This document shows positions 35,898 through 44,681 of a stretch of DNA of 64,000 nucleotides, piece by piece. Source of the stretch: Drosophila persimilis (lineage: Eukaryota > Arthropoda > Insecta > Diptera > Drosophilidae); contig NW_020825289.1 of NCBI RefSeq assembly GCF_003286085.1, forward strand, positions 5,828,001 through 5,892,000. The letters are read 5' to 3'. Position numbers and translations under genes: made by a program. Position 1 is the first letter of the stretch, and every line of letters begins with the position of its first letter. The notes under the pieces are model-generated. The model did not search any database and was not told the DNA's origin. It worked only from the letters and a program-made list of their open reading frames with translations.

Positions 35898-37041
35898 TCA
35901 AATATTGTCATAGTCTTCGTCTAATTCGAAAATTGTTTCAGTTGGGGTCGTTGATGCCACAGTGGCCTTTGGAATGATGGGAGCGCTGCTCTTTCCAGCC
36001 GTTCCAGCTGCTACAATATTCGTCAGATCGATATTGATAACTGGAGCCGCAATGTCAAAATTGAAGGCGGAGTTGGCATCTGCCTCAGCCTCTGGCGTGC
36101 ACAGGTTGCTGGTCGGCATCTGCACGTTGCTATAATCGATTTTGACTATTGGTTTATTGAGTTCATAGCTGCAGATCGGAGCAGGTATGGCAGTGTCGTG
36201 CGACTGTTTCTTATGGTAGGAGTTTTGGTTGGGCGGTCTGCCCCGCGGTGTGTAGGACGGAGTTGATTCCGAGCGAGCCAACTTGGCGGGCACGTGTCCC
36301 ATCTGAAGCTGGTGCGTGTGTGCCACAGAAGGCACAATTACCGATGGGATGTGTGTGGGTGGGGGGTACTGCTGCTGCTGCTGCTGACGCTTCAGACCGG
36401 TGCCATTCAAGCTCATTGAGCGCATGTAGGGGCCGATAGCGGATCCGCCTCCATTCGGCAATGACCGCATAGATGTGGATGGCAGGCTAAGATCGTATGG
36501 CGTATCTGAGTCCGGATATTGCTCTGGTGAGCTGTCATCGTTGTAGGAGCTTGCCTCCTCGGCCACACTGATGTCTGGTATATTCCGGACGAGCTCCTTC
36601 AGGAAATCGAATCGCTGCTCTGACATGATGCACTGCTTCATATGCGAAGTGGACAGTGTCTTGGCATTGCGCGAATTCGTTATACGCATCGTCTTCGTTA
36701 GCAGCGACTCCACGAATAGCTCTAGCGTCCGGGAAATGATAACGGGTACCGCCTGTGCAACCTTACCAATCTCCTCATCGCTCTGCATGATCTTCTTGAT
36801 GCGACCCTGCGGAGTAAAATATTAAAATCGAGTCAATGATAAATCACACCGGGCTCGTGCTGCTCTGCCGCTGCGCCCACAACACGGAGCCTCTGATTAT
36901 GTGAGTATGTATGTATGTACACATGCATAAAAACTGATAACCATTGTCGGTTCACGCCAGAGCCGAAATATTGACCACTTCCGCTTCGTCCGTACTCACC
37001 GCTGGGAAGCGCGCGTTGTATTTTTTCTTTTTCGATGGCAT
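35898..37041 (-). CDS. NC2alpha: Negative cofactor 2 alpha (NC2alpha/DRAP1)
   Basis: Histone-fold protein of 316 aa that pairs with NC2beta (Dr1) and binds TBP on DNA, repressing TATA and favouring DPE promoters. Minus-strand exons are 37041-37000 ([14 protein letters not shown]) and 36806-35898 ([18 protein letters not shown]...), phase 0. The histone fold covers about residues 10-90. The rest is a low-complexity tail with a seven-Gln run and prolines, ending [10 protein letters not shown]. It is the natural partner of Tbp, whose gene is 14 kb away in this window. Confidence 0.95.
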
Positions 37042-37122
37042 TTCGGGCTTTGTGAAGTAATATACCAAGTCCTAGCGAAATTAAAAATGTGTGTGTGTTT
37101 TTTACACAAGAACAGTTCCGTT

Positions 37123-37927
37123 TAGTGATGTAAAAACACATCGATGCATCGAGTATCGATGTTTTTTTGCCGATGTTTTCCGGTGTTTTTGCTGGTACCG
37201 ATGTTGAGCGATGTATCGATGTTTTGCAAAACATCGTATACCTTATTAATATAACAGAATATATATACACAAATACTCATAAATACAATTGTCCATGTCA
37301 CTTCATGTGAATGAATATGGCGACACGAAAATTACATTAGCAACTAAGAATAGACAATTGCACTTGTAAACTCGAACCCATCAAAAAGGATGAAGCAATA
37401 AACTATTTACTTTGTTGCTGCCAAGTACCTAAGTAAATGCACTGAAATGTAGCCCCGGCACAGAGTGCACCCTATATAAAAAAAAAAAATCTCACATGGA
37501 GCCTGGCGTTCCTTCCCATACAATAAGAGTACCACTGCTAGTTATATAAGGAGATGCATTTGTTCAACAAAACTCAGTATCAGAAACAGTACCACAACTG
37601 CCGGTCACTAATTTTCCCATCGCAATCATCAGAGGCTGTCGCCGTGTCTTCAGATCCTCATTTCGCGCACCGTAGGATACCCACTCCGCAGTCCAACTGG
37701 TTCAAGTTCTAGTTGCGACGACCGAACTGTTGACGGTTTATGTACCGTATATAACCTATCTTCCACAATTTTTAAGTTTTAAGATTTTTTTTGTATAATA
37801 ATAACGCAATAATAATAATATAATCAAATGGGAAAGTTTTGAAACATCGGTGATACATCGATGCATCGAAGAATAAATCCGATGTATCAAACCAACATCG
37901 ATGTTTTCATTCAAATTTACGTCACTA
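37123..37927. mobile_element. 805-bp non-autonomous inverted-repeat transposon (MITE, hAT-like)
   Basis: The ends are TAGTGATGTAAA at 37123 and its imperfect complement TTTACGTCACTA ending 37927, flanked on both sides by the same 9 bp, AGTTCCGTT (37114-37122 and 37928-37936). Inside each end are several ACATCGATG/CATCGATG motifs, which are subterminal repeats. No transposase is encoded. The YAGTG start is hAT-like; hAT makes 8-bp duplications, so the 9-bp match leaves other families such as Mutator-like open. The intact duplication suggests a fairly recent insertion just upstream of NC2alpha. Confidence 0.75.
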
Positions 37928-37936
37928 AGTTCCGTT

Positions 37937-38308
37937 CCTTGGTGCCAAACAGTGTGACTGCGGATTTATTGATCAAATATACCGAAAAATATCTAAAATA
38001 TTTAGAACAAGTTTTGTGACAGTCTGGCAATATTGCGCGAGTGCTCCGTGAATGGCAAGTGCCGCAAAAAGAACAGTGCTGCCAACTTTTCAACAGGATA
38101 AAGGCTGTTTTTAACTTAAAGAAAACGAAACGAAGCTGAACGTTTTTAGAAAAAAAAAAACGCCTAATTAATGCTTTTAACAATTTTTCTTAAAGTTATA
38201 TTTAATATATTTTTACAGTATTTCCATTAACCCTTCTAGCTCTACGGGATTTGTTTTAGATTCGAAACTGGACGACATAGTCGTACCAATCATGTCTAGA
38301 TAATTATT
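37937..38308. other. Spacer between the MITE and the left inverted arm
   Basis: About 370 bp of AT-rich DNA without a recognised feature. Confidence 0.4.
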
Positions 38309-38405
38309 AGACACTTCGTAGTCAACCCATAACCCATAAATATATTTAAATAACAATTATTAATAATAAAGTTTTACTGGCAATAAAACTTTACCTTATT
38401 CATAG

Positions 38406-38840
38406 AATGCTGTTGCCAGTTCATACACCGAACATGTCGCAAAGGAACTTTTTGGATTGGATCCCAGGGTCGTCGGCTCTGGCATTCGGCTACCGCCGCG
38501 TCATCATGAGCCAGCCATGACGCCCATTCATACGACGCCGAATCAAACGCTGGGCTACAGCTTCGAGACGAGTAAGTGAATCAGTATATAATTGTGGACA
38601 CATTTAAAAAATATTTTTTCTTTCACAGAGGACCTATGTATCGTAAGCTTCGCCACAAACGAAGTCGTATCCGATTTCGACCCGCCAGACGGAGTCGTAT
38701 CAAAGTATCCCAGCCGGACAGAATCGTATCCCAGCAGGACAGAATCGCACCCCGCAGCATCCGAGTATAACAAGCCATCGACAACAAGGACTTTGACTAT
38801 GGCAACTAAGCGAGCGGCTACGCGGGCTACTGGACTCTAG
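38406..38840 (+). pseudogene. Duplicated gene fragment, left copy (two exons)
   Basis: An acceptor (TTATTCATAG) precedes an open exon 38406-38571 reading SSYTEHVAKELFGLDPRVVG and PRHHEP, ending A|GTAAGT. A second acceptor leads to exon 38629-38840, which is open in the matching phase (KDLCIVSFATNEVV to KRAATRATGL, stop). Using the AG 2 bp further gives a second open frame rich in Arg (MYRKLRHKRSRIRFRPARR). No first exon with a start codon is present, so it is the 3' part of a gene. I do not recognise it. It could still be transcribed. Confidence 0.55.
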
Positions 38841-39009
38841 ATACATATCGTTGTTGTTAGGTTTAAGGATACATTCGTTCATACATTTAGATAGTATATA
38901 CAAATTTTGTCCACTTGTTTATTTATTTATATTAACGAATCCTATACTAAGCTATGTTTTGATGAATAAAATGATTGAAAACTCATCCTTTCTTTCTTCT
39001 GTTTTGGGG

Positions 39010-39560
39010 ACACTATCCCGGTTAAAGAAGTCGTGGCACGCCCAGATCGGTTCAAAAATAGCGGAGAAAAATAAATATTTTTGATTCGGGAAAATGTCCT
39101 TGATCCTTGATCCTTGATAAGGACTTCATCAAATCAGGGACATTATTTCGACCACAGGAAGCCGTCGCACGCCTAAATCGGCCCACAAGTCGCCGGAAAA
39201 ACTAGATCTGTATGGTTCGGTTGTTGTAGTCCTTAGCGAAGGATCAAGGACATTTTTCTGATCGCAGAAGCTGTCGTACGTCGCGATCGGTCCTCGAAGG
39301 GAGAAAACAAGATATATATGGCTGGAGAAAATATCCTTAATCCTTGTTCCTTGATAAGGACTGCATTAGATAAAGGAACCTATTCCGAGTACGGAAAGCC
39401 GTCGCACACCTAGATCGGGCTACAAATAACGGCGAAAACAAGATATATAAGTCTGGAGCAAATATCCTTGATCCTTGGTCCTTGATAAGGAATGGATTAG
39501 ATCAAGGAAGCTATTCCGAGTACGGGAAGCCGTCGGGAAGCCTAGATCGGGCTACGTTAT
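39010..39560. repeat. Minisatellite of ~115-125-bp units, left array
   Basis: About four and a half degenerate units. Each contains a core like GAAGCCGTCGCACGCCTAGA followed by TCGG, and most end with ATCCTTGATCCTTGATAAGG. The right arm carries the same array inverted but lacks one unit, so units have been gained or lost since the arms separated. Confidence 0.8.
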
Positions 39561-39612
39561 TTCTGCTCAAAATGGAAAATGGAGAAATATAATTAAAAGG
39601 AATTAGAAAAAA

Positions 39613-39690
39613 ACCAGCGACTTTGTGCCTATTTCTGTTCGCCTGGTATTCCACATTTGAAATTCTCGTTTTCTACCATTTTGAGCGGCC
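39613..39690 (+). repeat. ~78-bp direct repeat flanking the DINE-1 copy, left
   Basis: Begins CCAGCGACTTTGTGCC and ends TTTTGAGCGGCCG. A similar copy in the same orientation lies at 40919-40996, directly after the DINE-1 end. Confidence 0.75.
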
Positions 39691-39784
39691 GAAGAACGGA
39701 AAAGTGGCCAAAGAAAATATGAAAAAACATTGCAAAATTGTGGGTTTTGAAAAATGGCGAGAAAAATAAATAAATTTAAAAAAA

Positions 39785-40917
39785 AACGAGGGGGAACGTT
39801 GTGAGTTGCTGCGGACACCGCAACTCTACAGTTATACCCGATACTAAGTCAGTATGGCTTTCCTCCGGCAGACGCCGCTAATATTAAACGACACGACAAA
39901 GAGTGCGTGCGAGAGAGACAGAAAATCAGTCTGAGCGTGATGTCACGCGCTGCGTAGCCACTGCAAATTGATTTGTTCCTTTTGGCTACAAAAATTATCT
40001 GATCTGATCCAGATTCAGCAATCTGATAGATATGGTCGTTATCTATGATTCTCCGTTTTTAGTTTTCTCGAATCTGCAATATTGTGGATGCAACAGATTT
40101 TCGTCCTTTGTGTGGGCGGAAGGGGGTGGGGCGAAATTTTGAGATACACGTTTTATAGTGAGATCTAAGAGAAGTGCGGATTCCAAATTTGGTTACTCTA
40201 GCGTTAATAGTCTTTGAGATTTGTGAATATCCCCAGATTTGCATCCTTTGCGGGGGCGGAAGGGGGTGTGGCGAAATTTTGAAACAAACTCGTCTCGGTC
40301 TGATATGTTAGGAGTGTGGATACCAAATTTGGTTGCTCTAGCTTTTATAGTCTCTGAGATCTAGGCGCTAATGTTTTACTCTAAGCAAAGCCGCCTATGC
40401 TACCTGTGTGTTGGAGAGAGACAGGGCGAGAAAAAATGAAATTGTTTTCTCGATGCTGGCTATAATAGTAATACGATCCAATTCAGATTCTGCATTCTAA
40501 AAGATATGGTCATTCTCTACGATTCTGCGTTTTTTGTTTTCTCGTATCTTTAAAATTGTGGATGCCACAGATTTTCGCCCTTTGTGGGGGCGGTTGTGGG
40601 CGGGGCAAAGTTTTGAAATATTTTTGTAGCAGTGACATATCACAGAAGTCTGGATCCAAAACATCGTTGCTCTAGCTCTTATAGTCTTTGAGCATTAGGC
40701 GCTGAAGGGGACGGACAGACGGACAGACGGACAGACGGACGGACGGACAGACGGACAGACGGACAGACAGACATGGCTCAATCGACTCGGCTATTGATGC
40801 TGATCAAGAATATATATACTTTATGGGGTCGGAAACGATTCCTTCTGGACGTTACACACATCCACTTTTACCACAAATCTAATATACCCCAATACTCATT
40901 TTGAGTATCGGGTATAA
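39785..40917. mobile_element. DINE-1 / INE-1 family element (mini-me type)
   Basis: Non-autonomous Helitron-related element. It starts near GAGGGGGAACGTTGTGAG, runs through TATACCCGATACTAAGTC and ends with GAGTATCGGGTATA, so its ends carry a short inverted repeat. Inside are two or three diverged copies of a block with GCGGAAGGGGGTGGGGCGAA, a GTCY-type microsatellite, and the hallmark ATATATACTTTATGGGGTCG. These match DINE-1 from memory; mini-me elements are described with such microsatellites. The left boundary is approximate. Confidence 0.8.
40711..40772. repeat. (GGACAGAC)n-type microsatellite
   Basis: About 60 bp of GGACAGAC/GGAC units inside the DINE-1 element, the microsatellite typical of mini-me copies. 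Confidence 0.85.
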
Positions 40918-40918
40918 C

Positions 40919-40996
40919 CAGGGACCTTGTGCTGATTTCTGTTCACCTGGTATCCCACATTTGAAATTCCCGTTTTTGGCCGTTTGAGCGGTCGCT
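40919..40996 (+). repeat. ~78-bp direct repeat flanking the DINE-1 copy, right
   Basis: Begins CCAGGGACCTTGTGCT and ends CCGTTTGAGCGGTCG; partner of 39613-39690. Confidence 0.75.
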
Positions 40997-41074
40997 AGTT
41001 GAAAGTTGTTGTACAACAACAAGAACAAATTTTGTACAACAATTGACAACAACAACCTTTGTTGTTTTCTCCGT

Positions 41075-41500
41075 TATTTGTAGCCCGATCTAGGCTTCCC
41101 GACGGCTTCCCGTACTCGGAATAGGTTCCTTTATCTAATGCAGTCCTTATCACGGAACAAGGATTAAGGATATTTTCTCCAGCCATATATATCTTGTTTT
41201 CTCCCTTCGAGGACCGATCGCGACGTACGACAGCTTCTGCAATCAGAAAAATGTCCTTGATCCTTCGCTAAGGACTACAACAACCGAACCATACAGATCT
41301 AGTTTTTCCGGCGACTTGTGGGCCGATTTAGGCGTGCGACGGCTTCCTGTGGTCGAAATAATGTCCCTGATTTGATGAAGTCCTTATCAAGGATCAAGGA
41401 TCAAGGACATTTTCCCGAATCAAAAATATTTATTTTTCTCCGCTATTTTTGAACCGATCTGGGCGTGCCACGACTTCTTTAACCGGGATAGTGTCCCCAA
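41075..41500. repeat. Minisatellite, right array
   Basis: Inverted counterpart of the left array with about three and a half units; the junction at about 41110-41170 joins what are units 5 and 3 of the left array. Confidence 0.75.
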
Positions 41501-41659
41501 AACAGAAGAAAGAAAGGATGAGTTTTCAATCATTTTATTCATCAAAACATAGCTTAGTATAGGATTCGTTAGTATAAATAAATAAACAAGTGGACAAAAT
41601 TTGTATATACTATCTAAATGTATGAACGAATGTATCCTTAAACCTAACAACAACGATAT

Positions 41660-42077
41660 GTATCTAGAGTCCAGTAGCCCGCGTAGCCGCTCGCTTAGTT
41701 GCCATAGTCAAAGTCCTTGTTGTCGATGGCTTGTTATACTCGGATGCTGCGGGGTGCGATTCTGTCTTGTTGGGGTATGATTCTGTCCGGCTGGGATAAT
41801 TTCATAGGACCCCGTCTGGCGGGTCGAAGTCGGATACGATTACGATACATAGGTCCTCTGTGAAAGAAGAAATATTTTTAAAATGTGTCCACAATTATAT
41901 ACTGATTCACTTACTCGTCTCGAAGCTGTAGCCCAGCGTTTGATTCGGAGTCGTATGAATGGGCGTCGTGGCTGGCTCATGATGACGCGGCGCTAGCCGA
42001 ATGCCAGAGCCGACGACCCTGGGATCCAATCCAAAAAGTTCCTTTACATGTTCAGTGTATGAACTGGCGAAAGCATT
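41660..42077 (-). pseudogene. Duplicated gene fragment, right copy
   Basis: The exon 42077-41915 encodes the same segment (SSYTEHVKELFGLDPRVVG) with one codon fewer than the left copy. The second exon has an 18-bp deletion and a stop (GTC CTA TGA) in the main frame. The alternative Arg-rich frame stays open. This copy is likely the more decayed of the two. Confidence 0.55.
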
Positions 42078-42171
42078 CTGTGAATAAGGTAAAGTTTTAT
42101 TGTCAGTAAAAGGTTATTAATAATTCTTATTTAAATATACGGTTATGAGTTGACTACGAAGTGACTGATAT

Positions 42172-42271
42172 TTTGCAAAACATCGGTAGCAGCAAAAACA
42201 TCGGAAAACATCAGTAAACATCGGCAGAAAAACATCGATGCTCGATGCATCGATGTTTTTTTACATCACTG
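42172..42271 (-). mobile_element. Terminal fragment of the same MITE family, inverted
   Basis: Read on the minus strand it begins CAGTGATGTAAAAA, then ACATCGATGCATCGAG, closely matching the first ~115 bp of the MITE at 37123. Only one end is present. It abuts the right inverted arm, and its outer end is where similarity to the left side stops. Confidence 0.75.
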
Positions 42272-42342
42272 GCAAGAAGACACACATGTCATAAGAAATT
42301 TTAGTTTGCGTTTAAAATCGATGAAAATAGCTATATTGTTAC

Positions 42343-42692
42343 ATGTCTGCATCTCGCAAGAAGGATCCTTGCAAAGCGAACGCCTGCCGCATACAAGCCT
42401 GTTTGAACGGTACGTACCTGAAATCGTTTCCTTTGTTATTATGTAAGCTTGTGCCACTTATTAAGAATCGTCATTGCAGAAAATAATTACCAGGAGGATA
42501 AGTGTGCTGACGTTCTCGAAGCTATGCGCCAATGTTGTCTAAAGTGGCATAAGGTATCGCTTTGTTGCAGTGGAATCGATTTGGAGAAACCATACTTAAC
42601 AGAAGCATCCAAAGGTGCCGGCAAGTCGTGAGTTTTTGATGCGCTTGATGCTGTAAGTCACGCTAACTTTCATTACCAACAGAGAAAAATAA
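42343..42692 (+). CDS. Cmc4: Cx9C motif-containing protein 4 (Cmc4)
   Basis: Small mitochondrial intermembrane-space protein imported by the Mia40 relay. Exons are 42343-42409 and 42480-42627, then either read-through to a TGA at 42629-42631 (ending GAGKS, 72 aa) or removal of an intron at 42628-42682 (donor GTGAGT, branch-like CTAAC, acceptor CCAACAG), which ends GAGKSEK with TAA at 42690-42692. Cysteine motifs are C-X4-C-X4-C near the start and CADVLEAMRQCC (CX9C). In the spliced form the stop overlaps the next gene's ATG as TAATG. First of four tightly packed genes on this strand. Confidence 0.9.
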
Positions 42693-42958
42693 TGTCCATA
42701 CCGCAGTACAAGCCTCCAAAAGACATTCAAGACTTGTTAGATAAAAAGGAGGAGCAGCAGCCACAACAACAACCTGGTCAGCGCCGTCGTACAGCCGTGC
42801 TGCCCAAGCGCACTTGGATACAGCGAAACCCGCGACTGTTTCAGATCACTTTCCTGACGAGCTCGCTACTCATATTCTTCTCCAAGCCCATTTACGACGC
42901 GTTCATAGCAGATCCCTTGCCTCCCAGTGAGATCCGTGTGCCACCGCACAAACGTTAA
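42692..42958 (+). CDS. Unnamed 88-aa single-pass membrane protein
   Basis: Intronless. A Gln-rich N-terminal part (KKEEQQPQQQPGQRRR) with many basic residues is followed by a membrane segment at about residues 50-70 (LFQITFLTSSLLIFFSKPIY) and a short tail DPLPPSEIRVPPHKR. The basic N-terminus and its genes on both sides (Cmc4 and an NDUFAF8-like factor) suggest a mitochondrial inner-membrane protein; that is inference. Its ATG overlaps the spliced Cmc4 stop by one base and its own stop is 9 nt before the next ATG. I do not recognise the family. Confidence 0.75.
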   Translation: MSIPQYKPPKDIQDLLDKKEEQQPQQQPGQRRRTAVLPKRTWIQRNPRLFQITFLTSSLLIFFSKPIYDAFIADPLPPSEIRVPPHKR

Positions 42959-42967
42959 CGTTGAGGA

Positions 42968-43165
42968 ATGGAATCGGTTCGCAAAGCCAACCAACGTCTC
43001 CGCAACTACCCGATTCTGCTTACAAAGTGTGCCGACAAGGCCTCAGCATATGCAATTTGCGTGTCGCGCGACCTGAACGTGCAGCATAAGATCTGCGACG
43101 CCGAGTTTAAGGAATTTTTGAGCTGCATTCGAAAGAGCGCAATGGAGCTAAAAACAAAGTTGTAA
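42968..43165 (+). CDS. NDUFAF8-like complex I assembly factor (twin CX9C)
   Basis: Intronless 65-aa protein with two exact CX9C motifs: CADKASAYAIC and CDAEFKEFLSC. Spacing, length and the motif surroundings (LRNYPILLTKCADKASAYAICV) fit human NDUFAF8, which works with NDUFAF5 in complex I assembly in mitochondria. Third gene in the packed cluster; 9 nt follow the previous stop, 19 nt precede PIG-M. An AATAAA at 43175-43180 could end a three-cistron mRNA before PIG-M. Confidence 0.75.
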   Translation: MESVRKANQRLRNYPILLTKCADKASAYAICVSRDLNVQHKICDAEFKEFLSCIRKSAMELKTKL

Positions 43166-43184
43166 ACGAAGAGCAATAAACAAA

Positions 43185-44585
43185 ATGTTACGAACGAAAG
43201 TGGCGAGTACCGGATGGCAACGATTTGGCCGTCAAATCCTGCATATTACCTTTCGAACCCATCTGCTGATCTCCGCTCTAATTCGTCTTGTTCTGATCTG
43301 CTACGGACAAATACACGACAGTAAGTCTGCGGTGCCCTACACGGACATCGACTACAAAGTGGTCACTGATGGAGCCCGTCAAGTGCTGGCGGGAGACACT
43401 CCGTTTGCGAGGCACACCTATCGTTACAGCCCTATAATGGCATATCTTCAGACACTAAACATATTGGTACACCCGGCGTGCGGAAAACTACTCTACGCGA
43501 CTTTCGATTTACTCATTGCTACTCTTATTTATCACCTGGTGCACATGGAGATCAAGAGTCAGTACCAGAAGACCGTGCAGCATCTGCTCAGCAAGTTCAA
43601 CAGACCCCATGAACCAGACCAGTCCCTCGATGCGCTGGATGAACGAAGTCACCCAGAAAACATCGCTCGCGTCTCCGCATGCTGCTGGCTCTACAATCCG
43701 CTGACGGCAGTAATATCCACACGCGGGAGCGGAGACTGCTTTTCAAGCTTTTTTGTGATCCTGACCATCTATCTGCTGATTCGATCGGAACACAAATCGT
43801 CGCAAAAGCATTGGCTCATTTTTGCCGCCGGACTGTCGCACGGACTAGTTATCCATTTACGACTATACCCTTTGCTATTTAGTCTGGCCTACTATCTGTC
43901 TTTGTCATCACGTCTAACGCGAACGCCTTTCGATTTCCTGCGCCAAATCATGCGCCCCAACAAGCAACAGTTCTGCCTGGTCCTAGGCACACTTCTCAGT
44001 CTAGTGGCCTTCACGTGGACTTTCTATTCACTCTATGGCTGGCAATACATCTACGAAGCCTACCTCTACCACTTTGTGCGCAAGGACCCACGTCACAACT
44101 TCTCACTGCAGTTCTTGCTTCAATATCTGGGCAGCGCGGCGACAGTTGAGGAATCTGCGTTGCTGACGAAGCTACTGGTAGTAGCTCCGCAGTTTTGCCT
44201 CATTCTCTACCTGAGCTTGAGCTTTGGCCAGTTTCGTCAGACGCTGCCGTTTTGCATCTTCACCGTGGCCTTTGTAATCGTTACCTACAACTCCGTGGTG
44301 ACCTCACAATACTTCATCTGGTACTTGGCGATCCTGCCCCTATGCCTGAACAACTTCAAACTCCTGTCGTGGAGCCGATCCATATTCCTGTTGGTCCTTT
44401 GGCTGCTGGCCCAGGCTCTGTGGCTGCTCCCCGCGTATCTGCTGGAGTTCAAAACCTGGAACAGCTTCAACTGGATTGGACTGCAGGGCGCAGTGTTTTT
44501 TGTAACAAACGGATACATACTAGAACAGCTACTGAGCCACTATGGGTTCACACAATTTAAGATTAGTTATAGGAAGTTGCTTTAA
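43185..44585 (+). CDS. PIG-M: GPI mannosyltransferase 1 (PIG-M)
   Basis: Intronless 466-aa ER multi-pass enzyme that adds the first mannose to GPI anchor precursors with PIG-X. The luminal catalytic DXD-type motif is present (PYTDIDYKVVTDGAR), followed by the family signature GDTPFARHTYRYSPIMAY. About ten hydrophobic spans follow (for example FCLVLGTLLSLVAFTWTFY). Length matches the family. Its start is 19 nt after the NDUFAF8-like stop, too close for a separate promoter outside coding DNA. AATAAA is at about 44630. Confidence 0.92.
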   Translation: MLRTKVASTGWQRFGRQILHITFRTHLLISALIRLVLICYGQIHDSKSAVPYTDIDYKVVTDGARQVLAGDTPFARHTYRYSPIMAYLQTLNILVHPACGKLLYATFDLLIATLIYHLVHMEIKSQYQKTVQHLLSKFNRPHEPDQSLDALDERSHPENIARVSACCWLYNPLTAVISTRGSGDCFSSFFVILTIYLLIRSEHKSSQKHWLIFAAGLSHGLVIHLRLYPLLFSLAYYLSLSSRLTRTPFDFLRQIMRPNKQQFCLVLGTLLSLVAFTWTFYSLYGWQYIYEAYLYHFVRKDPRHNFSLQFLLQYLGSAATVEESALLTKLLVVAPQFCLILYLSLSFGQFRQTLPFCIFTVAFVIVTYNSVVTSQYFIWYLAILPLCLNNFKLLSWSRSIFLLVLWLLAQALWLLPAYLLEFKTWNSFNWIGLQGAVFFVTNGYILEQLLSHYGFTQFKISYRKLL

Positions 44586-44681
44586 CCAAGAAATAGCCCA
44601 TACTACAAGTATGTTTAAAGAGGAGTTTTAATAAAAATGTAAAAAACAATCACAACTTAGATATTTAAAGACAGTTTTTGT

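Larger units (their letters stand above)
38309..39560 (+). repeat. Left arm of a large inverted repeat
   Basis: This stretch recurs in reverse orientation at 41073-42158 with high identity. Both arms contain the same gene fragment, the same downstream open frame, which encodes an identical 77-aa string (38851-39084 and 41420-41653), and the same minisatellite. The left arm is longer because it keeps an extra minisatellite unit. Confidence 0.9.
41073..42158 (-). repeat. Right arm of the large inverted repeat
   Basis: Reverse complement of 38309-39560, including the gene fragment and minisatellite, with one minisatellite unit missing. Ends at GACTACGAAGT, next to a MITE end. Confidence 0.9.

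Noticed and set aside
38851-39084. 77-aa open frame identical in both inverted arms (MLLGLRIHSFIHLD)
   Set aside because: Lies in the 3' flank of the gene fragment and runs into the minisatellite; identity reflects the recent inverted duplication, not coding constraint.
37123-42271. Idea that the whole island is one transposed unit with a target duplication
   Set aside because: The bases outside 37123 and 42271 do not match each other; only the 805-bp MITE has a flanking duplication.
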